A stretch of 64,000 bases of DNA from positions 1 to 64,000 of the forward strand of contig NZ_LGEG01000244.1 in the NCBI RefSeq assembly GCF_001280125.1, written 5' to 3'. Position 1 is the stretch's first letter; the number at the start of each line of letters is the position of its first letter. Position numbers and translations under genes: made by a program. The DNA is from Streptomyces sp. NRRL F-6492. GTDB taxonomy: Bacteria; Actinomycetota; Actinomycetes; Streptomycetales; Streptomycetaceae. Positions 15,061-22,354 of this stretch are shown here, one piece after another. A model generated the notes under the pieces. That model saw nothing but the letters and a program-made list of their open reading frames with translations, searched no databases and had not been told where the DNA came from.

Positions 15061-15228
15061 GGTCGGCGGAGCGGCTTTGGGCTGGAGCTGCTTTGGGGCG
15101 AGTGATCATGGCCCCGTAAGCTTTCGGCGCGTCGGGCAGTCTGTGGACCTGCCCGGTAAAGCACGACGTTGGGGCCATGATCTTAGAGGCTCGCCCCAAA
15201 GTGACTGCCTAAAGCCGTGGAGCCGACC
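15061..15228. repeat. 168-bp interrupted inverted repeat (long hairpin) after the TIR cassette
   Basis: Four paired blocks in nested order: 15061-15067 with 15222-15228 (7 bp), CGGCTTT at 15072 with AAAGCCG at 15211 (7 bp), CTTTGGGGCGAG at 15091 with CTCGCCCCAAAG at 15190 (12 bp), and GATCATGGCCCC at 15104 with GGGGCCATGATC at 15171 (12 bp). A smaller hairpin (GGGCAG/CTGCCC) lies in the loop. It could be a structured RNA, a cassette boundary, or a single-strand origin/sti-like locus of the rolling-circle element. The rest of the 369-bp gap at 15034-15402 shows no gene. Confidence 0.8.
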
Positions 15229-15402
15229 GCCCCAGCCACAGAGGGGTTGACCACCCATCAACCCGAGCCGTCAGGCGTGCGGACGGCGGCCGGGCTGGAG
15301 CGGGGCGCAGACAGGAGCGCAGGCCCGGGCGACGGGCCGCGCGCGCCGCGCCGTGCGCGGCGGGCGCCTTGATGAAGTAGAGAAAGTCTTACCGCGCTGG
15401 CC

Positions 15403-15633
15403 TCAGAGGGCGATTGGCTTGTAGGCCATGGCTCTCTCGACAACCTTCTCGGGCGTCAGCTCGGGGTCGAGGTCCCAGAAGATGTAGTCGCTGATGTGCG
15501 GGCAGGACAGGCCCCGTTCAAGGGTGGCCAGGATCTGGGAGGACTCTGCCTCGGGCGTCTCTGGGTTCATGAGGCGTTCGACGAGGGGGATCGCTTCCTC
15601 GCGGGTCATCCGCAGTGCTAGTTGCGTAGTCAC
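15403..15633 (-). CDS. Colicin/bacteriocin E-type immunity-like protein
   Basis: A 76-residue protein from the GTG at 15633, overlapping the NUDIX stop by 4 bp (GTGA). The pattern TREEAIPLVERLMNPETPEAE followed by LERGLSCPHISDYIFWD and ELTPEKVVERAMAYKP resembles the four-helix E-type colicin/pyocin immunity fold (Colicin_Pyocin family), including the H-I/P-x-x-D-x-I-F/Y motif. No cognate nuclease toxin is present, so it would be an orphan immunity gene. The family assignment is from memory. Confidence 0.55.
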   Translation of the reverse strand: MTTQLALRMTREEAIPLVERLMNPETPEAESSQILATLERGLSCPHISDYIFWDLDPELTPEKVVERAMAYKPIAL

Positions 15634-16085
15634 TTGTGCGTGATCAGCTGGCGGCCGTCGTGGCTGCGGACGTGGGGGCCGTTTTCGTCCAGGGCGTCTA
15701 GGAGGCGGATCGCGTAGACCTCAGCCATGCGCTCCTTGACCTCGGCCGGCGTGAGCCAGTCGACCGCGGTGGATTCGTCTGAGGTTCGCTCGGTACCGCC
15801 GGAGGGCTTGCAGCGGAAGACCAGGGCGACGATGCCGCGGGTGGTGTTCTTGTAGACGCCCGTCAGCTCGTCCACCTCGACGTGGATGCCCGTCTCCTCC
15901 AGGACCTCGCGGGCCACGCCCGCTTCCGGAGCCTCGGTGAGTTCGAGGACTCCGCCCGGGAGTTCCCACGTGCCATTGTCCGCTCGGCGGATGGCCAGGA
16001 GGCGCCCGTCTTCGCGCACTACCGCTCCGGCCACGGACACCGAGTGGAGTGGCGTTGACTTTGTTCCCGCGCTCCCGTTACTCAT
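15630..16085 (-). CDS. NUDIX hydrolase (Pif-like)
   Basis: A 151-residue NUDIX enzyme with a perfect Nudix box: GGVLELTEAPEAGVAREVLE followed by ETGI. It hydrolyses nucleoside-diphosphate-linked substrates. The equivalent gene in pSAM2-type elements, pif, mediates immunity against incoming copies of the same element, so an intercellular exclusion role is inferred. The start is MSNGS at 16085; an alternative four codons upstream (16097) would abut the divergent GntR start. The operator at 16081-16102 overlaps this start, so the KorSA-like repressor probably controls it. Confidence 0.85.
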   Translation of the reverse strand: MSNGSAGTKSTPLHSVSVAGAVVREDGRLLAIRRADNGTWELPGGVLELTEAPEAGVAREVLEETGIHVEVDELTGVYKNTTRGIVALVFRCKPSGGTERTSDESTAVDWLTPAEVKERMAEVYAIRLLDALDENGPHVRSHDGRQLITHK

Positions 16086-16102
16086 GTACAGGAGCATATG
16101 AG
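16081..16102. promoter_or_regulatory. KorSA-like operator between NUDIX and GntR genes
   Basis: CTCATGTACAGGAGCA (16081-16096), flanked by CTCAT/ATGAG arms, matches CTCATGTATAGGAGTG upstream of the transfer operon (16948). It overlaps both divergent starts. A TTGACT -35-like box is at 16055. This suggests autoregulation of the repressor and control of the NUDIX gene. Confidence 0.65.
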
Positions 16103-16895
16103 AGTGGGTAGGACTGTGGGAACTCCAGCAGGAGCTGGCAGAGCCGTACCTAGGTACGTGCAGATTGCGGACGAGATCGTTCAGCAGATCCGGTCTGGCG
16201 TGCTGAAGCCCGGCGACATGGTGCCCAGTGAGTCCGAGCTCGTCGAGCGGTATGGGGTCGCCGGCGGGACCATCCGTAAAGCCATGGTTGAGGTACGGGC
16301 CAGTGGTCTCGTCGAGACCCGGCATGGCAAGGGGTCGATCGTGAAGGACCGGCCTCCTGTGCGACTTCGGTCCTCGGATCGGTTTCGCGCTTCGCATCGG
16401 CGGGGCGGTAAGGCTGCCTACCTCGCCGAGTCCGCGCAGTCCGGCGCCACTGCAAAGGTGAGCGTTCTCTACATCGGGCCCATGGAAGCGCCCGCGGACA
16501 TCGCCGAACGGCTCGGTGTCGATGCGGGGACACAGGTACTCGCGCGGCGGCGTCTGTACTTCCGGAACGGGACGCCCGTCGAGACCGCCTCGTCGTACCT
16601 GCCGTGGGACGTTGTGAAGGACATCCCCGAGCTGTTCGCCGAGAACCCTGGCCCCGGCGGCATCTACGCCCGGCTCGAAGACCACGGCCACACCTTCGCC
16701 GAGTTCGTCGAAACGCTTCAGGCCCGGCCGGCCTCGAAGGCGGAAGCGTCCGAGCTGGCCCTAAGTCCTGGCGCCTCCGTGGTGCACCTGCTGCGGGATG
16801 CCGTGACGAAGGAGGGACGGGTCGTGGAGGTCTGCGACACCCTCATGGCTGCTGACCAGTTCGTTTTCCAGTACCGGATCCCCGCGACCGACTGA
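16098..16895 (+). CDS. GntR/UTRA repressor of transfer (KorSA-like)
   Basis: A 265-residue HutC-type regulator. The winged helix is at about residues 18-82 (PRYVQIADEIVQQIRSGVLK, GDMVPSESELVERYGVAGGTIRKAMVEVRASGLVETRHGKGSIV). A UTRA domain follows, ending DTLMAADQFVFQYRIP. Position and operators match KorSA of pSAM2, which represses the activator/transfer genes and itself. The ATG at 16098 lies inside the operator and may be leaderless; an in-frame GTG at 16116 is also possible. It is divergent from the NUDIX gene and precedes the transfer operon. Confidence 0.88.
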   Translation: MRVGRTVGTPAGAGRAVPRYVQIADEIVQQIRSGVLKPGDMVPSESELVERYGVAGGTIRKAMVEVRASGLVETRHGKGSIVKDRPPVRLRSSDRFRASHRRGGKAAYLAESAQSGATAKVSVLYIGPMEAPADIAERLGVDAGTQVLARRRLYFRNGTPVETASSYLPWDVVKDIPELFAENPGPGGIYARLEDHGHTFAEFVETLQARPASKAEASELALSPGASVVHLLRDAVTKEGRVVEVCDTLMAADQFVFQYRIPATD

Positions 16896-16947
16896 CGCGC
16901 GCTCAACTTCCCTCAACCCGCTGCGGTTTCCTTCTGCGGCGGGTTGA

Positions 16948-17027
16948 CTCATGTATAGGAGTGGTGCACTCTTCTTCATGTCACTCCTATACAGGAGTGA
17001 ATGAGCCCAACCTCTATAGAGGAGTGA
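16948..17027. promoter_or_regulatory. Cluster of three KorSA-like operators before the transfer operon
   Basis: Three sites share the core TAYAGGAGTG: 16948-16963 (CTCATGTATAGGAGTG), 16981-17000 (TCACTCCTATACAGGAGTGA, a near-perfect palindrome) and 17012-17027 (CTCTATAGAGGAGTGA). The last contains the RBS of the gene at 17034. TTGACT at 16944 could be a -35 box. Binding the third site would block translation initiation as well as transcription. Confidence 0.7.
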
Positions 17028-17033
17028 TCCGCT

Positions 17034-17378
17034 ATGCGTCAGATCCCCGTCGACACGTCCGCCGCGATGGTGATGGTGGCCCAGCCCCCGGCCCCGAAGA
17101 TCGCGAACCGGCAGACCGGCGAGATCGCCACCGACCGGGACACCGGTGCCCCGCTGATGACCGTCGACGTCATGTTCGTCATGGACGGCAACGCCGAGAT
17201 CCTCAACCTGACCGTCCCCAAGACCGGCATCTCCGAGGAGCTGTCCATGGGCACCCCGGTCGCCCTGACCGGGGTCGTCGCCCGGCCGTGGGAGAACGAG
17301 TTCAACGGCCAGAAGCGCCACGGCATCAGCTTCCGCGCGGTCGCCGTCACCTCGCTCGCCGCCGCGAAGGTCGGCTGA
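17034..17378 (+). CDS. Conserved AICE protein, OB-fold-like, first gene of the transfer operon
   Basis: A 114-residue protein typical of the position upstream of the FtsK-like gene in AICEs. The sequence alternates strands (APLMTVDVMFVMDGNAEIL, LNLTVPKTG, GTPVALTGVVARPWENEF, HGISFRAVAVTSL), consistent with a small OB-fold or single-strand DNA-binding protein. That role is inferred only. The start is the ATG at 17034 with RBS GAGGAG. It lies 3 bp upstream of the translocase gene, indicating co-expression. Confidence 0.7.
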   Translation: MRQIPVDTSAAMVMVAQPPAPKIANRQTGEIATDRDTGAPLMTVDVMFVMDGNAEILNLTVPKTGISEELSMGTPVALTGVVARPWENEFNGQKRHGISFRAVAVTSLAAAKVG

Positions 17379-17381
17379 CCC

Positions 17382-18737
17382 ATGACCGCGTTAACGGTCA
17401 CCCTCGCGCTGGTCGCCACGGTCGCACTGCTGCTGCAGTGGCAGCGTCCGGCCTGGTACTGGATGAGCTTCGGTGTCGTCTTCGCGGTGGTGCGGATCCT
17501 CGCCCGGTACGCGTCGGTCATGGACGCGTGTGGGCTGACCGTCCCGCCCTCGCGCTGGCGCCTGGCGCTGGCCCGGATGACCGGCCGGCCCATCCCCGAC
17601 TCGCGGGCGCCCCGGATCCTGCGGCTACGGCCGACGCGTACCGGGCTCGTACTGCGGGTGAAGCTACGCCCCGGTCAGGACGCGTTCGACTTCTCCGCTG
17701 CCTCGGACCGGCTCCGGCACTCTTTCGTCATGCAGAACGTCACCGCCCGGGAGATCCGCTCGGGTGTCGTCGAGCTACGGATGACCGGGTACGACGTCCT
17801 CAAGCGGGTGCAGATGCCCGCGGCCGCCCGTGGTGGGGTGATGCGGGTTCCGGTCGCCATGCGGGAGGACGGGGAGGTCTACTACCGCGACTACCGCCAG
17901 ACCCCGCACGCGCTGAACGTCGGTGCCACCCAGTCCGGAAAGTCCGTCTATCAGCGCAACCTCGTCGTCGCGCTCGCCACGCTGGATGTCGCCCTCGTCG
18001 GGATCGACTGCAAGCAGGGAGTCGAACTCGCCCCGCTCGCCAGACGGTTCACCGCCCTGGCCGACAACCCTGATGCAGCTGCCGACCTCCTCGACGCCCT
18101 TGTCGAGCACATGGAGGACGTCTATCAACTGATCCGAAGCGAGCAGAGATTGAGTGCAGACCTGCCGGATGCGGAGATCACCGCCGACATCTGGGACCTG
18201 CCCGATCACCTACGACCGACGCCGATCGTGCTCCTGGTCGATGAGGTCGCCGAACTCGCCCTCTTCGCTACGAAGGAGGAGGAGAAGCGGCGGGATCGGA
18301 TCATCACCTCCCTCGTCCGGCTCGCCCAGCTCGGCCGCGCCGCCGGTATCTACCTGGAGGTCTGCGGGCAGCGCTTCGGCTCCGAGCTCGGCAAGGGCAT
18401 CACCATGCTCCGCGCCCAGCTCACCGGCCGCACCGCCCACCGCGTCAACGACGAGACCTCTGCCAACATGGCCTTCGGCGACATCGCCCCGGACGCCGTC
18501 CTCGCCACGGTCCAGATTCGCACCGACCGTCCCGGCACCGCTGTCGCCGACAACTCCTACGGTGGGTGGGTCCGCATCCGTACTCCCCACCTCGCGCTCC
18601 GGCGAGCCGTGAACATCGCGAACTCCCACGCCTACCGAACGCCCGAGATCCCCGCGCTGGACGCCTTCCGGCCCGTCCTGCCGCCCCTGGGCAAAGCCGC
18701 GGCGCCCTCGACCGTCACGGCTCCTGTGATCGCCTGA
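17382..18737 (+). CDS. FtsK/SpoIIIE-type conjugative DNA translocase (TraSA/TraB-like)
   Basis: A 451-residue transfer protein that alone moves double-stranded DNA between mycelia. Two hydrophobic N-terminal segments (residues 3-40) anchor it. Walker A GATQSGKS is at 181-188 and Walker B IVLLVDEVAEL near 282-292 with Asp287-Glu288. The conserved C-terminal LRAQLTGRTAHRVNDETSANM stretch is typical of actinomycete Tra proteins. Codon 4 is TTA, so translation depends on the bldA tRNA and is expected late in development. It follows the KorSA-like operators and precedes the spread genes. Confidence 0.92.
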   Translation: MTALTVTLALVATVALLLQWQRPAWYWMSFGVVFAVVRILARYASVMDACGLTVPPSRWRLALARMTGRPIPDSRAPRILRLRPTRTGLVLRVKLRPGQDAFDFSAASDRLRHSFVMQNVTAREIRSGVVELRMTGYDVLKRVQMPAAARGGVMRVPVAMREDGEVYYRDYRQTPHALNVGATQSGKSVYQRNLVVALATLDVALVGIDCKQGVELAPLARRFTALADNPDAAADLLDALVEHMEDVYQLIRSEQRLSADLPDAEITADIWDLPDHLRPTPIVLLVDEVAELALFATKEEEKRRDRIITSLVRLAQLGRAAGIYLEVCGQRFGSELGKGITMLRAQLTGRTAHRVNDETSANMAFGDIAPDAVLATVQIRTDRPGTAVADNSYGGWVRIRTPHLALRRAVNIANSHAYRTPEIPALDAFRPVLPPLGKAAAPSTVTAPVIA

Positions 18738-18819
18738 ATCCCCTCGCTCCACGGCGGCGTGACCGCTTCACGCCAGGTCCCTACCCCGCCCATGCCCGAA
18801 ACCGGAAGGAGGACCCCTG

Positions 18820-19515
18820 ATGCCTCCCATCCGCCGACCGGACGCCGTCCTCGTACAAGCCGTGATCGCCGGCGCCCTGTCCTTCGCTCACCTCCACGAC
18901 CTGGCTGCGGCTGCCGGACAGTCCGGTTGGAAGGCTTGGGCCTACCCAGTCTCCGTGGATCTCCTGCTCGTCGCCGCCTGGCATCGGCTGCGGACCTCGC
19001 GGGCCGCCGGTGAACCTGCCCGCTCCGCCTGGACGTGGTTCATGGTCGCCCTGGCCGCGTCGCTCGGTGCGAACGTCACCACCGCCGGGCTCCTCGACCT
19101 CGGCCACGTCCCCGCCTGGCTGTGCATCCTCGTCGCGGGCTGGCCCGCCCTCGCGTTCCCCGGCGGGACCCTTCTTGTCCACTCCCCTGGACATCCGGCG
19201 GTCACCAAACCTGCCGAACCCGACACGGACACTGGGCACCCCTCGGCTGTGGAAGCGGTCATCGAGCGGGACGACGTGGCCGAGCCGGAGCCCGAGATGG
19301 CCGACGCCCCGGCCCTCCCCTCTCCGGAACCGGAGCCAGTCCCGGAGTCCGAACCCGCCCCCGTGGCCGTACCACCGGCGCTCGTCGCTCACGCCCGGAA
19401 GATCGCCGACGACTACCGCACCCGCACCGGCTACCCGATCGACGCCGACACCCTCCGCGCCCGCCTCGGCGTCCCGCCCCTGATGGCCAACGCCATCGCC
19501 GCCCAGCTCGACTGA
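18820..19515 (+). CDS. DUF2637 spread protein (SpdB-like)
   Basis: A 231-residue membrane protein of the DUF2637/SpdB type that assists intramycelial plasmid spread. Four hydrophobic segments occupy residues 8-135, with a conserved YPVSVDLLLVAAWHRLR motif. A Glu/Pro-rich linker is at about 140-185. A C-terminal helical DNA-binding-like segment (AHARKIADDYRTRTGYPIDADTLRARLGV) ends the protein. It is in the transfer operon directly downstream of the translocase. Confidence 0.85.
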   Translation: MPPIRRPDAVLVQAVIAGALSFAHLHDLAAAAGQSGWKAWAYPVSVDLLLVAAWHRLRTSRAAGEPARSAWTWFMVALAASLGANVTTAGLLDLGHVPAWLCILVAGWPALAFPGGTLLVHSPGHPAVTKPAEPDTDTGHPSAVEAVIERDDVAEPEPEMADAPALPSPEPEPVPESEPAPVAVPPALVAHARKIADDYRTRTGYPIDADTLRARLGVPPLMANAIAAQLD

Positions 19516-19527
19516 AGGGAGACCCTC

Positions 19528-19719
19528 ATGGCCGCTCGCGACCACTTCCACTCCGTGATGCGGATCGGTCCGGTGCAGATCGGCACCCACCGCGACCGCC
19601 ACGGCCGCACCAAGTACGCCGCCGTGTGCACGGCCGACGGCTGCGGCTGGTCCGCCGAGTACTCCAGCTCCTCGGCCGCCCAGCTCGCCGCCCGTACCCA
19701 CCGCTGCAAGCCCCGCTGA
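19528..19719 (+). CDS. Mobile element transfer protein (small Spd family)
   Basis: A 63-residue protein with the start MAARDHFHSVMRIGPVQIGT and the Cys-rich core CTADGCGWSAEYSSSSAAQL ending THRC. It closely fits the short mobile element transfer proteins annotated between spdB and spdD in AICEs. The two Cys plus Cys/His could bind zinc. It is 12 bp downstream of the SpdB-like gene, with RBS GGGAGA. Confidence 0.85.
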   Translation: MAARDHFHSVMRIGPVQIGTHRDRHGRTKYAAVCTADGCGWSAEYSSSSAAQLAARTHRCKPR

Positions 19720-19739
19720 CCTCGAAGGAGACCCGCGTC

Positions 19740-19898
19740 ATGGACCTCCCGCTCTGGCTCGCCCTGATCGTCGTCGGCGGCCTCGGCATCAAGCTCATCC
19801 GCCCGCCCTGGTGGCTCGTCGCCGTGATCCTCCTCGGCGGCTACCTCCTCGCCGACAGCGTCCTCGCCCCGCTCATCGACAACACGCTCAGCAAGTAG
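19740..19898 (+). CDS. Small two-helix membrane protein of the spread module
   Basis: A 52-residue, very hydrophobic protein with two predicted membrane helices (PLWLALIVVGGLGIKL and WWLVAVILLGGYLLADS). It lies in the spread operon, 20 bp after the mobile element transfer protein gene with RBS GAAGGAGA. Small hydrophobic Spd proteins are usual here and are thought to help form the channel or complex with Tra. Confidence 0.75.
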   Translation: MDLPLWLALIVVGGLGIKLIRPPWWLVAVILLGGYLLADSVLAPLIDNTLSK

Positions 19899-19909
19899 GG
19901 AGAACCGTC

Positions 19910-20242
19910 ATGCTCCAGCCGCGCATCCCGGTCAACCCGCTTCCGACCGGCATCGTCACCCCGCTCGTCCAGCCGACCGTCACGGCCGACATCGCGCCCC
20001 ACCACACCGACCATGCGGCGGTCTGCACCCACCATCACGCCCCGGCCCCCGCGCCGTCCTCCGCCGTCCGCTTCAGCCCGGCCGGTCTGGCTGTCGTCGT
20101 CGCCGGCGGCGCGGGTGCCGTCCTGGTCGTCGGCACGGTCCTGGTCTCCATGCTCCTCGCTGTCGCCGTCAGCGCCGTCTCGGTCGCCGTCTGCGCCGTC
20201 GTCCTGCGCTCGCTCCTCAACGGCCAGCACCGACAGCGCTAG
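19910..20242 (+). CDS. SpdD-like membrane protein
   Basis: A 110-residue protein from the ATG at 19910. A polar, His/Pro-rich N-terminus (HHTDHAAVCTHHHAPAPAP) is followed by a long hydrophobic region (residues 54-98) forming one or two membrane helices, and a basic tail. It matches SpdD proteins of AICEs in size and layout. It overlaps the end of the convergent Imm51-like gene by 4 bp. Confidence 0.75.
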   Translation: MLQPRIPVNPLPTGIVTPLVQPTVTADIAPHHTDHAAVCTHHHAPAPAPSSAVRFSPAGLAVVVAGGAGAVLVVGTVLVSMLLAVAVSAVSVAVCAVVLRSLLNGQHRQR

Positions 20243-20556
20243 TCGTCGAACTCGAAGCCCGACGCCTCCGCACGGGCAATGATGTCGCGGACGGCCTCAG
20301 GGCTCGTGATGACGGATCCCAGGGCCGCCTTGAGTCGTGCGAGGTCGCTCGGACTTCCGACCGCGCAGAACATGCCGGCCTCGCTGTCGAAGTCGAGGTC
20401 CTCGGCAATGTCCGGCCAGGCGAACTGCACGAGACCTTCCCAGAAGTACCCGTTCGGCTCGTGCCCGGCGGCGGCTACAGCGGCATCGGCAGCCAAGCCA
20501 CCGGCATTGAAGGTCAGCGAGTGCTCGCCGTCGAATTCATGCAGGTTGATCGTCAC
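20239..20556 (-). CDS. Imm51 family immunity-like protein
   Basis: A 105-residue acidic protein from the GTG at 20556 with a good RBS (GGGAGG). The sequence TINLHEFDGEHSLTFNAGGL, NGYFWEGLVQFAW and DLDFDSEAGMFCAVG fits my recollection of the Imm51 family from polymorphic-toxin loci. No toxin gene is next to it, so it is an orphan. It is inserted in the opposite direction between the spread genes and rep, where AICEs often carry a cargo gene. The family name is from memory. Confidence 0.6.
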   Translation of the reverse strand: MTINLHEFDGEHSLTFNAGGLAADAAVAAAGHEPNGYFWEGLVQFAWPDIAEDLDFDSEAGMFCAVGSPSDLARLKAALGSVITSPEAVRDIIARAEASGFEFDD

Positions 20557-20750
20557 GGCGTGATCCTCCCACCGCCCTGTGACAGGGCCGCCCGATCTCT
20601 CAGGGCGCCTATCCGGTCCCCACCCACGCCGATCCCGGTGGGCTTCTCCAGTCACCGCACTAGTCGGCCTCCGGGCGGCTCAACCGCCAAGTCTCCGCCG
20701 CCCGGAAGCCCCGCCCCTAGCCAGCTCGCAGAACCAGAAGGAAGCACTCC

Positions 20751-22148
20751 ATGATGACCGTCCCAGCCGCCTCGTCGACGGGGTTCGACACCGCCACCCT
20801 GGGCGACATGCTCCGGGTGGCCGGGTCCCCCGGCTTCGACCGCTGGAAGGAACAGATCCACCGCACCGGCGGCTGCTCCCACCCCATCCACCTCCAGGGC
20901 TGGACCCTCACTCGCGACAAGAGCACCGGGGAGATCCTCCACCGGTACTCCACCGACACCGAACCGGGCGCCCGGCTCCGGATCGCGTGCGGCAACCGCC
21001 GGGCCTCCCGCTGCCCCGCCTGCGCGTGGACGTACGCGGGCGACACGTACCACCTCATCCGCGCCGGCCTCGCCGGAGACAGCGCCCGGGACATCCCCGC
21101 CACCGTCCGCGAACACCCCCGGGTGTTCCTGACCCTCACCGCCCCTTCCTTCGGACCGGTCCACAACCGTCCCGCCACCCGCCCCTGCCGCTGCGGCGTC
21201 CGCCACGCCGAGGACGACGCCAACCTCGGCACGCCGCTCGACCCCGACTCGTACGACTACGCCGCCACCGTCCTCTTCAACAACCACGCCGGACAGCTCT
21301 GGCAGAGGTTCACGAATCGCCTCCGCCGGGAGATCGCCGCCTCGGCCGGCCTCTTGCAGCGGGAGCTGAAGGAGGTCGCCCGGATCTCGTACGGGAAGGT
21401 CGCCGAGTTCCAGAAGCGTGGCGCCGTCCACTTCCACGCCGTCGTCCGCATTGACGGCCCGGACGGTCCCGACTCGCCACCGCCGTCGTGGGCGACCACC
21501 GAGCGTCTTACTGACGCCATCCGCGCCGCCGCCACCCATGCGTACACGACCATCACCGTCCCCGCCGCTGATGACCAGCCGTTACGCCGCCTTCGGTGGG
21601 GCACCCAGCTCGACATCCGGCCCGTCAAGGCCTTCGGTGACGGCTCCGACATCACCGAACAGGCCGTCGCCTCGTACATCGCCAAGTACGCCACCAAAGC
21701 GGCCGAGACGACAGGCAGTCTCGACCGTCGCATCGGCAACCGTGGGGCTCTGGTCCTCCTCGGCGTCCCCGATCACACCCGGCGCCTTGTCGAAGCCTGC
21801 TTCGACCTCGACCTGCTCTACCCGGACCGCCGCCTCCTCGCCTGGGTCCACATGCTCGGCTTCCGGGGGCACTTCTCCACCAAGTTCCGCCAGTACTCGA
21901 CCACCCTGGGCGAGCTCCGCCAGACCCGCGCCGACTACCGCGCCGCCCAGGAACGCACCGCCCGCGGCCTCGACGACATCGAGCCGGACACCGTCCTCGT
22001 CCTCGCCTCCTGGTCCTACGTCGGCCAGGGTCACTCCCCCGGTGAAGCCGCTCTCGCCGCCTCGATCGCCCGGGACATCCAGCTCAACCGTGAGACCGCC
22101 CGCGAAGCCCTACGCGACCAAACCGCCCTGGAAGGAGCACCCGCATGA
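20751..22148 (+). CDS. Rolling-circle replication initiator (RepSA-like)
   Basis: A 465-residue Rep protein of the pSAM2 type. The HUH metal-binding motif appears as HFH at residues 227-229 (GAVHFHAVVRID). The candidate nicking tyrosines lie in VASYIAKYATK (Tyr309, Tyr313). An upstream Cys cluster (IACGNRRASRCPACAW) is typical of this family. It replicates the excised element; its double-strand origin may lie within or near the gene, as in pSAM2. Codon 278 is TTA. The stop overlaps the xis start (ATGA), so rep-xis-int form one coupled operon. Confidence 0.9.
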   Translation: MMTVPAASSTGFDTATLGDMLRVAGSPGFDRWKEQIHRTGGCSHPIHLQGWTLTRDKSTGEILHRYSTDTEPGARLRIACGNRRASRCPACAWTYAGDTYHLIRAGLAGDSARDIPATVREHPRVFLTLTAPSFGPVHNRPATRPCRCGVRHAEDDANLGTPLDPDSYDYAATVLFNNHAGQLWQRFTNRLRREIAASAGLLQRELKEVARISYGKVAEFQKRGAVHFHAVVRIDGPDGPDSPPPSWATTERLTDAIRAAATHAYTTITVPAADDQPLRRLRWGTQLDIRPVKAFGDGSDITEQAVASYIAKYATKAAETTGSLDRRIGNRGALVLLGVPDHTRRLVEACFDLDLLYPDRRLLAWVHMLGFRGHFSTKFRQYSTTLGELRQTRADYRAAQERTARGLDDIEPDTVLVLASWSYVGQGHSPGEAALAASIARDIQLNRETAREALRDQTALEGAPA

Positions 22149-22354
22149 CCGACCGACTGCTGATCGTGGGCCAGGCCGCTGAATTCCTCGGCACCACCGA
22201 GAGGTTTCCGCGTCGGCTCATCGCCGAGCGCCGGATCGTCTTCGTCAAGGTGGGTCGGCATGTCCGCATCCCTGAGCGGGCCTTGGAGGAATTCGTCGAC
22301 GCCCACACCGTCCAGCCGATCACCACTCGTCGCCGACTCGCGGCGGTGGCCTGA
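22145..22354 (+). CDS. xis: Excisionase (MerR/Xis-type HTH)
   Basis: A 69-residue protein with a winged-helix signature: LLIVGQAAEFLGTTERFPRR, then LIAERRIVFVKVGRHVRIPE, then EFVDAHTVQP. This resembles excisionase (helix-turn-helix 17) proteins that bend DNA at attL/attR and direct the integrase to excise. It overlaps rep by 4 bp and int by 1 bp. A Phe replaces the more usual Val/Tyr in the turn before RRLI, a minor oddity. Confidence 0.9.
   Translation: MTDRLLIVGQAAEFLGTTERFPRRLIAERRIVFVKVGRHVRIPERALEEFVDAHTVQPITTRRRLAAVA

Noticed and set aside
17382..18737. Cell-division FtsK instead of a transfer protein
   Set aside because: It is only 451 residues, without the long FtsK N-terminus or gamma domain, and lies in the AICE spread operon after KorSA-like operators.
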